Part shown: one piece after another, positions 1 to 12,500 of the stretch
Position numbering within the stretch: position 1 is the first letter of the stretch
Layout of the letters: every line of letters starts with the position of its first letter
NCBI RefSeq assembly: GCF_004296335.1
Contig: NZ_SGIU01000002.1
Span: 1,005,882-1,069,881 of the forward strand
Length of the DNA: 64,000 nucleotides
Direction: 5' to 3'
From: Flagellimonas allohymeniacidonis
Lineage (GTDB): Bacteria > Bacteroidota > Bacteroidia > Flavobacteriales > Flavobacteriaceae
Notes under the pieces: generated by a model
Seen by the model: the letters and a program-made list of their open reading frames with translations, nothing else
The model's database searches: none
What the model was told of the DNA's origin: nothing
Translations under genes and position numbers: made by a program

Positions 1-1566
1 ACTATCGAAATTACAACAGGGAGCGCCTCCGGCATAGCCATCAATGGTGCAAGTACGGTTAGCCTGTGTGCAGGCGACCCATATACCCTGGTATCAAATA
101 TTTCAGGTTTAGGATTAACCTATACTTGGTACAAAGATGGTTCCGTCGTAGCTGGGCCGACTTTGGAAGGACATACCTTTAACATTAATACTTCCGTTTC
201 CGGTTTTGAAGGAAATTATGAAGTAGAAATTGAGGGGCCTTCTACCTGTCTGGAAAGATCTTCGGCCGTTACCATTCAAAATCTGGGTTCACTTCAAGTG
301 ACAAGGCAGAACGATGCGGATATTGTGCTTCTTCCAGGACAGAACACAACTCTTTCAGTCACCACTACGGCTTCAACGCCTACCTATCAGTGGTACAAAG
401 ACGGAACGCCCATCACCGGTGAGACGAATAGCACCTTGAACATTAATGATACAGGAGTGTACTTTGTTAGGGTCACTGAAACTGGAGGGCCGTGTGCCGG
501 AGCACCCGTAGATTCAGAAAGCACCACCGTGGCCTCTCCCGATTCCTTTGAGTTCGTTGTTGAGTTTGTAGGTTCGTATGGCCCTTGTCAAAATACCGAA
601 GCTACTCTGAATCTTTCTACCATTAACGCAGTTAGTGCTTTGGGGGCGAAAACCAATGTGACCTCTGATTTGGAAAGCTCTTTTGCATATCAATGGTCTT
701 ACGAAGGAAATACCCTCGGTGGAGAAACCTCCCGAACTTTAACGGTTTCTGACCAATCCAATAATGGACAATATGTGCTAAATGGTGTTTTGAACACTTA
801 TAATGTGGCCTCAAATACCTTAGAGGTAAGGCTCGCTTCTGACGAAATATTGAACATTGCCAGTAATAGTACAATATTATGTGTAGGGGCAGACCCTATT
901 ACTATCAACACATTTAGGGCGCTTTCTGGCGAAACTTTTGAATGGCAACGAAACGGAACTGTTGTGGACACCTCCAATGAAGTCTTAGTTGCAACAGAGG
1001 TAGGAACCTATCAATTGGTTATCCGTACGAATGCTTGCCCCATTGTTTCCAATGAAATTGAAATTCAGCTATTTGATGAATCATTACTTGTTCTCGACAG
1101 TCCTGAAAACATAATAATAATTGAAGGTGAAACCGAAACGGTTACGGCAAGTGGTGCTTCCTCCTATGAGTGGTTCGACGCCAATAACAACTTGCTGGGC
1201 ACGTTGGATTCGTTCAGTTTTGACCAAGAAGGAGAATATCTTTTGGTTGCTGATTTTGGTAACTGTAGTGTCAGCCGTGTAATAACGGTATCCTTCAGGG
1301 ATACGTTTGCCATTCCAAATGTAATCACTGCCAATGGCGATGGAATCAATGACCTATGGGTGTTGCCCAATACCTTTTCAAGAGACCCCCAAGTGTTGGT
1401 GACCATTTTTGATGAACGAGGAAGGGAAGTGTTCAGCCAGTTTAATTATGAAAACAACTGGCCTGAATCGACCACTTCTTTCAGCCAACAGAATATGATT
1501 TTTTATTATAAAGTAACCAAAGAAGGAAAAAGCTTAAAACAAGGAACCATTACAGTCATTAAATAA
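1..1566 (+). CDS. T9SS type-B sorted surface protein with Ig-like repeats (5' partial)
   Basis: The reading frame is open from base 1, so the gene begins before the window; an in-frame TTG at 163 is not a credible start. The visible ~521 residues are a string of Ig/PKD-like beta-sandwich units of 80-90 residues, each with a WYKDG- or WQRNG-type tryptophan strand (for example YQWYKDGTPITGE) and paired cysteines. The last ~85 residues (FAIPNVITANGDGINDLW ... FDERGREVF ... YYKVTKEG) match the gliding-motility-associated C-terminal domain (CHU_C), the T9SS type-B sorting signal, which directs export across the outer membrane. It ends 5 bases before a PorP/SprF-like gene, the usual partner of such cargo. 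Ligand and full size are unknown. Confidence 0.88.
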   Translation, partial: TIEITTGSASGIAINGASTVSLCAGDPYTLVSNISGLGLTYTWYKDGSVVAGPTLEGHTFNINTSVSGFEGNYEVEIEGPSTCLERSSAVTIQNLGSLQVTRQNDADIVLLPGQNTTLSVTTTASTPTYQWYKDGTPITGETNSTLNINDTGVYFVRVTETGGPCAGAPVDSESTTVASPDSFEFVVEFVGSYGPCQNTEATLNLSTINAVSALGAKTNVTSDLESSFAYQWSYEGNTLGGETSRTLTVSDQSNNGQYVLNGVLNTYNVASNTLEVRLASDEILNIASNSTILCVGADPITINTFRALSGETFEWQRNGTVVDTSNEVLVATEVGTYQLVIRTNACPIVSNEIEIQLFDESLLVLDSPENIIIIEGETETVTASGASSYEWFDANNNLLGTLDSFSFDQEGEYLLVADFGNCSVSRVITVSFRDTFAIPNVITANGDGINDLWVLPNTFSRDPQVLVTIFDERGREVFSQFNYENNWPESTTSFSQQNMIFYYKVTKEGKSLKQGTITVIK

Positions 1567-1571
1567 GTAGA

Positions 1572-3593
1572 ATGCGCCTCAACAAACCTATACTACTACT
1601 CCTATTGACATTGCTATGCTCTGGGCTCAAGGCACAAGAGGAAAACCCTTTTGTGGTTTACGATGTGCCTTCTCAGAACTTGCTAAAGTTTAATAGGTTC
1701 TTGATCAACCCAACATTTTCAACGGTTCGGGAAGACAAGTCATACATCAATCTTTTTCATAGAAACCAATCGGTATCTTTTGATGACAATAACCAAATAT
1801 ATTTTCTGAGTTATAGTGGTAGGGTTGGAGACCGCAGCGGTGTAGGTTTAAGTTTGTTTACCAATCGAGAAGGGCTTTTCAATAACTTCGGACTGCATGC
1901 CAATTACGCATATGGTGTTCGCCTTAGTCCAAAAAGTAACTTCACCTTTGGCGCCAATTTCTCATATTATCAAAGTGCTTTTAACCAAAATAGGGCTAAC
2001 GCAGTTGAAGATGACCCTTTCTTGAATTCTCTGGAAAGTAGTTCCTTGATACTCTTTCAGCCAGGTTTCAACATTTCTTTTGGAAAATTTGACTTTGGTG
2101 GATTTGCCGAGAATTTATTCGATTACAACTTAAAAAACAGTGAATCCATCACTGATTTCAATGAAAAAACCTATTCCGGTCATATTCAATATACCCATCA
2201 GTTTAAAAACGGTGCAGGCATTTTGGAGCAAGGTAGATTAATGCCTTTGGCAAGGGTTCGCATGGTTGGAGAAGAGGACATAACCTTAGGAGGTAGTCTT
2301 GTTATGGACCTTCCCAAATTGGGTTGGGTACAAGCTGGTTATGATGACTTTTATGGAGCATCAGCAGGTTTAGGCTTTAATTTGAACAAAAACCTTTCCC
2401 TTGGATATACGGTTGAAAAAGGCTTGACCAACAATTTTGAAAACTTTGGCGTCAGCCATGAGGTTTCCCTTGCTTACTCCTTCACACCGAACCTAACGGA
2501 AGACAGAGTTCTCTTGGAAAAAGATGGTGAGGAATTGGTGGAAAACGATGAAACTCCCACTGAAAATCTGACCCTTTCAGAAAAGGACTTGGAAATCGCA
2601 CAGCTCAGAGAAAAATTAGCTGAAAATGATGCCATTCTTGATGAATTGCTATTCCGTCAAGATTCTATCGAGACTACACGAAGAAAAGACTTGGAGCGAC
2701 GTTTTGAAACCGTTATGAAAATGGTAAGGCGAGAGACCAACGGGGAACGGCCCGACCTAGAAAAGCGCGCTGAGGAACTATACTTCACCAATATGGATAG
2801 TACGGGGCTTGTTGCAAAAAACAACACCCGTCCGATTTCCAATTCTGGGCTTGCCAACACCATGTCCACTAAAAAGGTCATCCGTTTGGACAATTCAAGC
2901 TCCAAAGGAAAATTCAATAATCAAAGCTCTACAAAAGATAGAACCTATACAGCTTCGCGAAGATCTACCAAAAAGGTGCTCACGCGACATAAGGAATTTG
3001 ACATGCCCAATGTTGAAAATGGACATTACCTCATTGCCAATGTATTTCGAAACGAAGAAAACCTGAACAGATTTCTTGGTGAAATGCGCGCTCGGGGGAT
3101 TGAGGCCGATTATTTCGTCAACCCAAAGAACGACTTGAAATATGTCTATGTGGAACGTTCGGGTTCACGAAGAGAAATAGCTAAAAAATTTAAGGGCAAC
3201 GTGGATGGGAAGTTTGACGGCCCCATGTGGGTAATGACCGTTCAAAATCCGTCTTCCAATACATCGCAAGTAGCCTTTGCCAAACCCAAAAAGAAAAGGT
3301 TTTCCAAAAAGAATATGGTAAAAACCTTTGAGGTTGGAGGTATTGGTTCGGGCTTCTACATCGTTGCTGAGGTATTTGACCGGAGCAGTGAAGCCAGGAG
3401 ACACGTAAGAAAATTGAAATCAGAAGGTGTTGAAGCCAAATACTTCGTCAATCCCGTTGACGGAAAAAGGTATGTCTATATAGAAAGACATGATACCTGG
3501 ACCAATGCATTAACCTCGTATTACAACGAACTAAACCATTCGTACGAAGACGAAATGTGGATCGTGCGAATCAAACCAAACTACACCAGTTAA
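1572..3593 (+). CDS. PorP/SprF family outer-membrane protein with C-terminal SPOR-like repeats
   Basis: A 673-residue protein with a signal peptide (MRLNKPILLLLLTLLCSG, cut near KAQ). Residues ~25-310 have the PorP/SprF pattern: an N-terminal NPTF motif, then glycine/aromatic beta-strands ending in SLAYSF. PorP/SprF proteins are outer-membrane partners of T9SS cargo, and SprF is needed for SprB display in Flavobacterium johnsoniae. Unlike minimal family members of ~300 residues, this one continues into a charged coiled coil (~333-390, EKDLEIAQLREKLAEND), a low-complexity linker, and two related ~75-residue repeats at ~482-555 and ~591-672. Each repeat starts with a hydrophobic strand (YLIANVF, FYIVAEVF) and holds ADYFVNP/AKYFVNP followed by YVYVER/YVYIER. 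They look like SPOR-type or peptidoglycan-contacting modules, which is inferred. The gene lies between two CHU_C cargo genes. Confidence 0.85.
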   Translation: MRLNKPILLLLLTLLCSGLKAQEENPFVVYDVPSQNLLKFNRFLINPTFSTVREDKSYINLFHRNQSVSFDDNNQIYFLSYSGRVGDRSGVGLSLFTNREGLFNNFGLHANYAYGVRLSPKSNFTFGANFSYYQSAFNQNRANAVEDDPFLNSLESSSLILFQPGFNISFGKFDFGGFAENLFDYNLKNSESITDFNEKTYSGHIQYTHQFKNGAGILEQGRLMPLARVRMVGEEDITLGGSLVMDLPKLGWVQAGYDDFYGASAGLGFNLNKNLSLGYTVEKGLTNNFENFGVSHEVSLAYSFTPNLTEDRVLLEKDGEELVENDETPTENLTLSEKDLEIAQLREKLAENDAILDELLFRQDSIETTRRKDLERRFETVMKMVRRETNGERPDLEKRAEELYFTNMDSTGLVAKNNTRPISNSGLANTMSTKKVIRLDNSSSKGKFNNQSSTKDRTYTASRRSTKKVLTRHKEFDMPNVENGHYLIANVFRNEENLNRFLGEMRARGIEADYFVNPKNDLKYVYVERSGSRREIAKKFKGNVDGKFDGPMWVMTVQNPSSNTSQVAFAKPKKKRFSKKNMVKTFEVGGIGSGFYIVAEVFDRSSEARRHVRKLKSEGVEAKYFVNPVDGKRYVYIERHDTWTNALTSYYNELNHSYEDEMWIVRIKPNYTS

Positions 3594-3594
3594 A

Positions 3595-6500
3595 ATGACC
3601 AATCACATATCAAAAACCATTGTATGGCTTATCGGCGTATGCCTTTTTGCCTATAAAGGTATGTCGCAAGAGGTTCCCTTTTCCCCTAGATTGCTTGATA
3701 ACGGCAATTCATACATCAATATAAAAGGGGACTATACCTTTCTTTCGAATAGTGTTATGAACCGGGTATTTTCTGATGGTACTGGGGTCAACACCCCATA
3801 CAACGGAAATGGAAGTAACAACAGTCTGCATGTTGAATATGTTGACATCGATTCAGATCCAACCACCTTCAATTCCAGTAGTTCTACGCTTACTTTGCCT
3901 GATTGTTCCCAAATTTATTGGGCTGGATTGTATTGGGCTGGTAACTACGATGTGGAAAGGGATGGAGATCATCGAAGTCGATATGTGCATACCTATACGG
4001 ACGACCCTAACCACTATGATGTCACCTCGGTAAAGTTCAGGGTGCCAGGAAGCGCTACCTACATAGATCTTCAAGCTGATACCGCTGCAGACCCTGCTGG
4101 TGAAGAAGACGACATTATTGTCGATGGTTACAATACCCTTCCCAATGACCCATACGTTTGCTACAAAAACGTTACCAACATCATGCAGGCATTGGCCGAC
4201 CCAACTGGAGAGTACTTCGTCGGTAATGTTAGGGGTACCAGAGGGGCAACCACCTATGGTTGTGCTGGATGGACCCTAGTGGTTATCTACGAAAACCCAA
4301 CTTTGCCAGGTAGATACATTTCCGTATTTGATGGATATGAAGGAATTACCACCCAAACCGGAAACAGTACCGCAGACATTACGGTATCTGGATTTAATAC
4401 AATTCCTGTTGGCCCCGTAAACGCCAGAATTGGTGTTAGTACGCTTGAGGGAGAAACCTCTTTGTCGGGAGATACCTTTGGTATTGTTTCAAACAGTAGT
4501 TCAACCTTCACCGACATTAGCGACTCGGCCAATCCCAATGACAACTTCTTTAACTCCACTATTTCAGAGGATGGTGCCAATGTAACCACAAGAAATATCA
4601 ACAGTACCAACGCCATCGGATTTGATTCCGATGTGTTTGATTTAAATAATCCTGGAAACAGTATTATCGATAATGGTGACACTGCTGCTACGTTAAGGTT
4701 AGGTACCAGCGGGGACTGGTTTGCCTCATTTCTCGTAACTTTTGGAGTAGAGATTATTGAACCCACCATTGTTCTTGAAAAAAGAGTTGAGGACATCGGT
4801 GGAAACGATATTACCGGGCTTGGTGTAAACCTTGGCCAGGTCTTGGACTATGTCCTTTCCTTTGTAAATACTGGAAACGACGATGCCACCAACTACGTAA
4901 TCAGGGATGTCCTCCCGACCAACGTAACCCTCGATGAAACTACATTGACACTTCCCCCGGGAGTTACCTATGTCTATGATGAGCCAAATCGAGAAATTAC
5001 GTTCAGCATCCCAGACAATTTAGTGGAGGAGGGGGATCCCATTTCCTCTATTAGAATGCGGGTTCAGGTGGCCGAAAACTGCTTTGACTTTGTGGACGCC
5101 TGTACCGATATTATTGAAAATCAGGCCTTCTCCACTTACGAAGGTGTTATCAATAGCAATCAGATTAGTGATGACCCCAGTGTATCCAATTTTGATGATT
5201 GTGGATTCACCACTCCTGGTGCCACAAACTTCCTTCTGGATGATTTAACGGCCTGTAATTATACCCGTACTGTGCAACTATGCGGTGCTAATGTAACATT
5301 GGACGCCGGAGATAACTTCGATGCCTATGTTTGGTATCGTGATGAAAATGGAAATAATCAAATTGATGCTTCCGACACTGTGCTTAACGATGGTGACCCT
5401 GACGGAGACCCAAGTACTTTGGTTGTAAGTGATATAGGAACCTACATTGTTGACAAACAAGTAGCTGACCCCTGTAAAGATTTCACAGAAATTATTGTTG
5501 TTGAACTTTTTGGTGCCACACAATCCAACCCTATAAGCGCCTTAATCAACGACACCACCAATACTGTTGAAGGTGAAATTGTCATCTGTCCAAATGATGG
5601 TAGCGAGCTTCCCGAAGTGTTCCTTTGTGGATTAAACGATACAGAGCTTATCCAGGTCAACATTCCAGATGCTGATAGTATTGAATGGGAGCAATTGGAT
5701 GAATCTAGTTGTGGCGCTGCAACTGCTGACTGTGCCAATACCGATAACTCATGTACATGGAATGTGGTGGGCACAGGGAACGATTTTCTAGCGGCCGATG
5801 CTGGTCAATATCGATTGGTGATCAACTATCAAAATGGTTGCTTTAGCCGATTCTATTTCAACATCTTCAAAAATCCGCTAGACCCACAATATAATGCTAC
5901 CGATATCATTTGTACCTCAGATGGCAATATCACGGTTACGAACATGCCTTTGGATTATGAATATCGATTGATAGACCAAGGCACGGGCAATGTGGTACAG
6001 GCGTATCAAACCAGTCCAAGTTTTACAATTACAAACAATGGCGCCTATACTGTTGAAATGCGTCAGCAAGGTGTTACCGATGGTTGTGTTTTCATATTGG
6101 ACAACATCGGAATTTTAGAAAGGGATTTTCAAGTAGACGTTACCACCAAAGACACTGACTGCAATGGTCTGGGAGAAATCTCCATATCTGTTCTAAATGT
6201 AGAGCCGCAGTATTACTACGAGATTTCACAAGGTGGAACCACAGTGGATACGTTTGGTCCTTCTGGCGACAACAACTATACCTTCCAAAACTTGAACGAT
6301 GGCGTTTATGACGTTTTGGTGACCACAGATGACGGTTGTAATTATACAGAGCAGGTAACCATAAATGACGTGACTGATTTGGCGCTGTCAGCTTTGACAA
6401 CAAAGAATATCGATTGTACAGATGGTGTAATTACCGTCACAGGTTCAGGCGGTTTCCCCAACCCCAATTATGCCTACGCCATTTGGAGTTACAATGGAGT

Positions 6501-9500
6501 TGACCTGTATGCAAGTGTGGGAGACATCCCAGGAAGCGCCTACCAGTTCAACAACGACTTTACCTTTACCAACGGTGAAGAAGGCGATTATGAATTTATA
6601 GTAGTTGATGGGAACAATTGTTCCTTTGTTTCCAATGTGGCCACGATTGTTGTTGCCCCTGCAATAACCTATACAACATCACAAACAGAGGTTTCCTGTT
6701 TTGGTGGAAATGATGGTTCCATAGCCTATAATGTCACGAATACCAACGGGTATACGCTAAGTTTCACGTTAACGCCTACTGTGGGCGCCCCAATAGTGAA
6801 TAGCTCAGGAACATTTACTAACCTAACGGCTGGTGACTATACCGTTACGGTAACCCAAACCCAAGGAGCAGTAAGCTGTGATATCGTTGACAATTTTACT
6901 ATTACAGAACCCGCGGCTGGAATTTCAGGAGATGCCGTATTGGTTCAAGATTATACCTGTTTACAAAACGGAATTATAGAAGCGCAAAACGTAGCTGGAG
7001 GTACCGCTCCCTATGAGTTTAGCATTGACGGCATCAACTTCGTGAGTGGCGCTGGAGCGGAAACTTTTTCCAACTTGACAAATGGCACCTACGCCATTAC
7101 TATCAGGGATGCGAACAACTGTACCTTTGTAACCAATTCGATTACCATTGATCCGCTGAATCCACCTACGGATTTAACGTTCTCAGCAACAACACCCAAC
7201 TGTCCTTCTTTAACATCCGATGTTACGGTTACCGCCGTTGACGGAAATACGCCTTTTGTATTTGAGATTATAGCCCCTGCTCCCATAGCAGCGACATCAA
7301 CAGCAGCTACTTCTGCGGATTTTGATGGTCTTGCTCCGGACACCTATACTTTTAGGGTTACTGATGATAAGGGATGTACTTACGAGGAATCTTTTACCAT
7401 TGCGCCGGTTTCCCAAATTAATGTGACCGGACAGTTAATCAGTAATATTACTTGTTTCTCGGATACGGATGGAGAACTCGTCTTCAATGTATCCGATTTT
7501 AATACAGACTATAATTACACTATAACGGGACCTTCAAATTTCAATGGAACCAACGAAACCAACACTTCTATTCCCCTGAACGGACTGGATGATGGTACCT
7601 ACGACATTACTGTTACCGATAATTTGACTAATTGTACAGCGACTGCGAGTGTGACCATCAATGGCCCCCCCGCAGCTTTAACCCTTAGCGCGGCGGAGAC
7701 CCAGCCGACTTGTCTTACGGATGGAAGTGTAATTCTGACCTCAACAGGAGGTTGGGGAGGCAACTCATTTACTTTGACCAATCCTGATGCTACAGTTTTT
7801 GGAACCAATGGAACAGGTTCATTTACAGGGTTGACCCAAACAGGTCTTTATTCAGCTTCGGTTACAGATTCCAACGGATGCATTGAAACAACAACATTCA
7901 CGCTTGACCCAGCCATTGCTCCTGTTCTGGCCATTGTTCCAAATGATTTTTGCTACGACGATGCCGTAGGGCTAACCCTTACCGCCAATGTAACCTCAGG
8001 GGGTGACGGTAATTTTGAATACAGCCTCAACGGTGGTGCATTTGGCACAAACAATGTTTTCACAGGGTTGACTTCGGGCACATACACTATAGATGTGCGA
8101 GATGGGAAGAATTGTACCAATTCCGAAACCATTACTATCAATCCAGAGTTGACCGTCGTGGCTTCTGCCCCGAACATTACGGCTTGTACAACATCAACCA
8201 ATGTTGATATTACAGCCGCTGGTGGTGACGGAAATTACGTTTACGCCATTGTTGGTGATGGGGTTACCCCGACAGGAGGAGACTTTGCCACCACCAATCC
8301 AGTTTCCATTACAGGAGCTGGAGATTACGATGTTTATGTAAGGGATAACAATGGTGGCGCAGGATTCTGTGAAGCTTCTTTCGACCTGACCATCGTTCAA
8401 GATGCTCCTCTTTCACTTTCAATAGTGGATACGGGAATTCAATGTAGCGGAGAAGCGCAAGCGACCATTACCGTAACCGCCTCTGGTGGAGAAGGGCCTT
8501 ATGAATACAGCATTAACAACGGTACGACGTATCAAAGCTCCAATACTTTTGTGAACCAATTGGCTGGCAGTTACACGATTCGTGTGCGGGATGCCAACAA
8601 TTGCGATATCACACAAATCTATACGATAACAGAGCCTTTAACGCTCTCTGCTTCTGCCGCAGTAACCCAGCTTGCAGAGTGTAATCCAGGTCTGGGCGCA
8701 GAGGTGCGAATTACCAATGTCTTGGGCGGTACGGCTCCTTACGAATATAGCTTTGATGGTGGAACCAACTATGGTGCCAGCTCAATCGGATTCCTTTTGC
8801 CTGGAACACATACAGTTTATGTTCGGGATGCGAACAACTGTACGTATCCGATGAGTGTTACCATTGAACCAGAACCAACTCCTCCAGGGGTTACATCAAG
8901 CATCGTCTATGAGTGCGATGGGGAAGGTACGGTGACCATTACTGCAGACAACCCAGGTTACGACTACACTTATGAAATTAATGGTGTCGACAACACTCCG
9001 AATACTTCAAACATCTTTTCTGATGTGCCGGTCGGAAATCACACTATTACCGTAAATTATATCAACAGCACACCGCCATCTCAAAGTGTACTGTTATTGG
9101 AGAATTTTGGAACTGGGCCCAATACCAGTATTCCTGAAGTGGACCCTGCATACTGCTACGAGCCCCAAGATGGAAGCGTTAACTCTTGTGGATGGGCCAT
9201 AAACAACAGAATTCAGGATGGAGAATATTCAGTTACTCAGGTAATCGTAAATCCTTACGGTTCATGGAGAAGTCCTAACGATCATTCTGCTTTGGCCAAT
9301 GGTAGATTTTTGGCCATGAATGTAGGGGGAGTTGTTGGTCCAAATGGAATCATTTACGCCAAGCGAAACATTGAGGTTATTCCAAACAGGGATATTACAA
9401 TTTCACTTTGGGCATTTAACTTGCTTAGAGTAGGAACCGGAGGTGCTGATCCCGATATCAACATCCAACTTGTGGATGGATTGGGTACCGTCATTGCAAG

Positions 9501-12500
9501 TACCACTACAGGAAACGTTCCTAAAAACAATGATGCCGATGATTGGCAAAACTATACCGTAACACTAGATCCAGGTGCAAATACGAATCTTGATATTGTA
9601 ATCCGCACCAACTCTGCGGTTACTGGGGGTAATGACATTGCCATCGATGATATTCAGGCCACCCAAACCCCTGAAGTTTGCGAGGGTAGCGTTGACCTAC
9701 CTATTGTAATTGAAGACGGGAATGCGTTCGATGCTCAGCTGACTGATTTTGATGATGTTAGTTGTAACGCTGGAAGTGATGGAACCATCACCTTTGAAAT
9801 TGAAAACTTTGATCTAGCGACCGGATTCACATACCAAGTAGATGCAGGGCCTGTTTCGGCAGCCCAATTTGCAAGTCCCATTACTGTAAATAGTCTTACC
9901 GCCGGAAATTATACGATTACCGTTGTAGATTTACGCGACCCTGCTTGTTCTGTAACCTTAAATCAAACCATTTCCGAACCAACAGCTGTTGTAGCTTCTG
10001 CCTCTATTACCGATGTAATGACCTGTACCAATGGGGGCGCTACCATTACAGCCAGTGCTTCTGGAGGAACACCTACATATGAATACCAGTTAGAAGATAA
10101 TGTGGGCGGCATTTTAACAGCATACCAAGCTTCCAACGTCTTCACAGGCCTTGTGGCTGGAGACTATATTGTTCGTGCCAGAGACACCAATCTTTGTGAA
10201 GATCCAATAGATGCGGCTATCACCGTTGTGGCACCAACCCCAATCACCTTTACATCTACTCCAACAGCCTGTTATAGTGGAAATAATGACGGCAGTATCA
10301 CCGCAAACGTTACCGGTGGAAATGGTGATTATCAATTCAGCTTGAATGGAGGCCCGTTCTTGGTACCAACACCCACTTCGGCAACAACATATACCTTTAA
10401 CGGTCTTTCCTCAGGAAACTACACCGTTAATGTGAGTGATGGTTTTGGTTGTGTAGGAACGATTCAAAACCTTACTATAACCGATGCATTGGTGGCTACT
10501 GTTGATGTAGTTGACATTAGTTCATGTGCGGATGGTAGTATAACTGTGACCGCTTCAGGAGGCGTTCCAAATCTGGAATATGCTTTCGTTCCAACGACCA
10601 CAAGTCCAACAGGGTTGTTTTCAACTACAAACACCTTTGCTGTTACAACTGGAAATGATGGGGATTACGACGTTTATGTACGTGACAATTCTGCTACGGC
10701 TCCTTATTGTGAGTATGTAGAGACAGTAACCGTGAATCCCGCTACACCTTTGGTTTACACGAGTACGCCAACCGACCCACAATGCCATGACGGAACTGGT
10801 TCTATTGAGGTTGATATTACCTCCGGGCTTTCTCCGTTTACCATTCAAATCATCGATTTGGATAATGGGGGCGCAGGTGACCAAACGGACACCAACGTCT
10901 TGGTGACCAATAGGACCTATTTCAATTTAATGCCAGGTGACTATACCATAAATGTTACCGACAGTGCCGGTTGTACCGTTACCGATACTCCGGTAACCAT
11001 TAACAATCCTGATGAGCTTACAGCAACCATACAGGGCGTAACCCCGGCAACGTGTACTGGAGACCCGAATGATTTTGGTTTTGAGTTTGTGGCATACCCT
11101 GGAACTTTGGGAACAATTGAGTTCAGCGCCGATGGAGGCGCTACCTGGACCGGTGATAACAGTAATCCCGGTACTACTGACCGCTTCACCGGATACAATT
11201 CTGGTGATACCGTTTTCCCTTCCATGAGAACCGTGGATGGCTTTGGAAATACTTTATGTCAGACAGATTTCCCTCCATACATTATTCCATATCCCTTGGA
11301 TGATTTGGACATTACAATATTGCCAATTATTGTAAACTGTAACGAACTACAGGTTACGGTAAGAGGTCAAAATGGTACCGCTCCCTATGAGTACACATAT
11401 TCCGACGACCCAGCTAATTTTGACCCTGCAACAGCAACTTGGACGGCGCCATTGGCTCTGGGTGTAACCCACACATTTGTTGGCCTTGTTCCAGGTAGAA
11501 CGTATACTTTTTATGTTCGGGATTTTGCAGGCTGTGTCCGGGAAAGTAGTGTCAATGTGAATGATTTGATTGCTGTTCCTTTAGAAATCACATCAGCCAT
11601 CACTCCTTCCTGTTCAGGGGCCAGCAATGGAAGCATTACCTATACCGTGACCGATAATCAGGCTCCTTTTGGAACAGAGTTCAGATGGACTGTTTTTGAT
11701 ATGACCTCTGGGTCTCCAGTAATGGTGGCCAACAGTGGTGGAAATGTCCCTTATACCTCTCCTCAGGATGTAACGGTTTCAGGCCTAGGTGCTGGAAACT
11801 ATTTCATCGAAGTAGTCGAAGTTGACGGTGGTGTTGATAGTTGTGTGGGTGCTACTGAAAATGAAATTCTTGATGAATTGGACCCACTAACAGGAACTCC
11901 TGCTGTTTTACAAAATATCAGTTGTGACCAGCCAGGATTGATTCAAGTTCAGAGTCCCTTTGGTGGAGGCGGAGTTTATACGTATACCGTAACCGGACCT
12001 GCTCCATTTGTTACCATCAGCTCTACTTCGGACAATCCAATTGAAATTCCAGCAAATTCCCCAGCAGGTGCTTATGACGTGACTATTGAAGACCAGTATG
12101 GCTGTTCGGCCAATTTAGGTTCGGTGAACCTAACGCTCACTCCTAATCCAACCATTGATGCTGTCAACGTAGATAACTGTACAGACCCTGCAACTGTGAC
12201 CATTACAGCTTCTAGCACAGCACCACAAATTCTTTACTCGTTGGATGGTGGAACTACATATTTGGACAATGCAGGCATTTTCACTGGAATAGCTGCCGGA
12301 ACTTATAACATTTCCATACTTGATAGTAATGGATGTATGGATACAAGTACGGTAACCGTTCATCCAGTCCTTCAAGTAGATGTTGCCCTAACCAAACTAT
12401 TGGACTGTTCAGCAACACCTGATGCCCAAATTACCATTGACATTTTGTCTGGGTCGGGAAGCTACGATTATGAGATTGTAGATGGAGGTGGAACGGTTGT

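Noticed and set aside
163-1566. TTG at 163 as the start of the first gene
   Set aside because: The frame is open to base 1 with the same Ig-like pattern upstream, so the gene simply begins outside the window.
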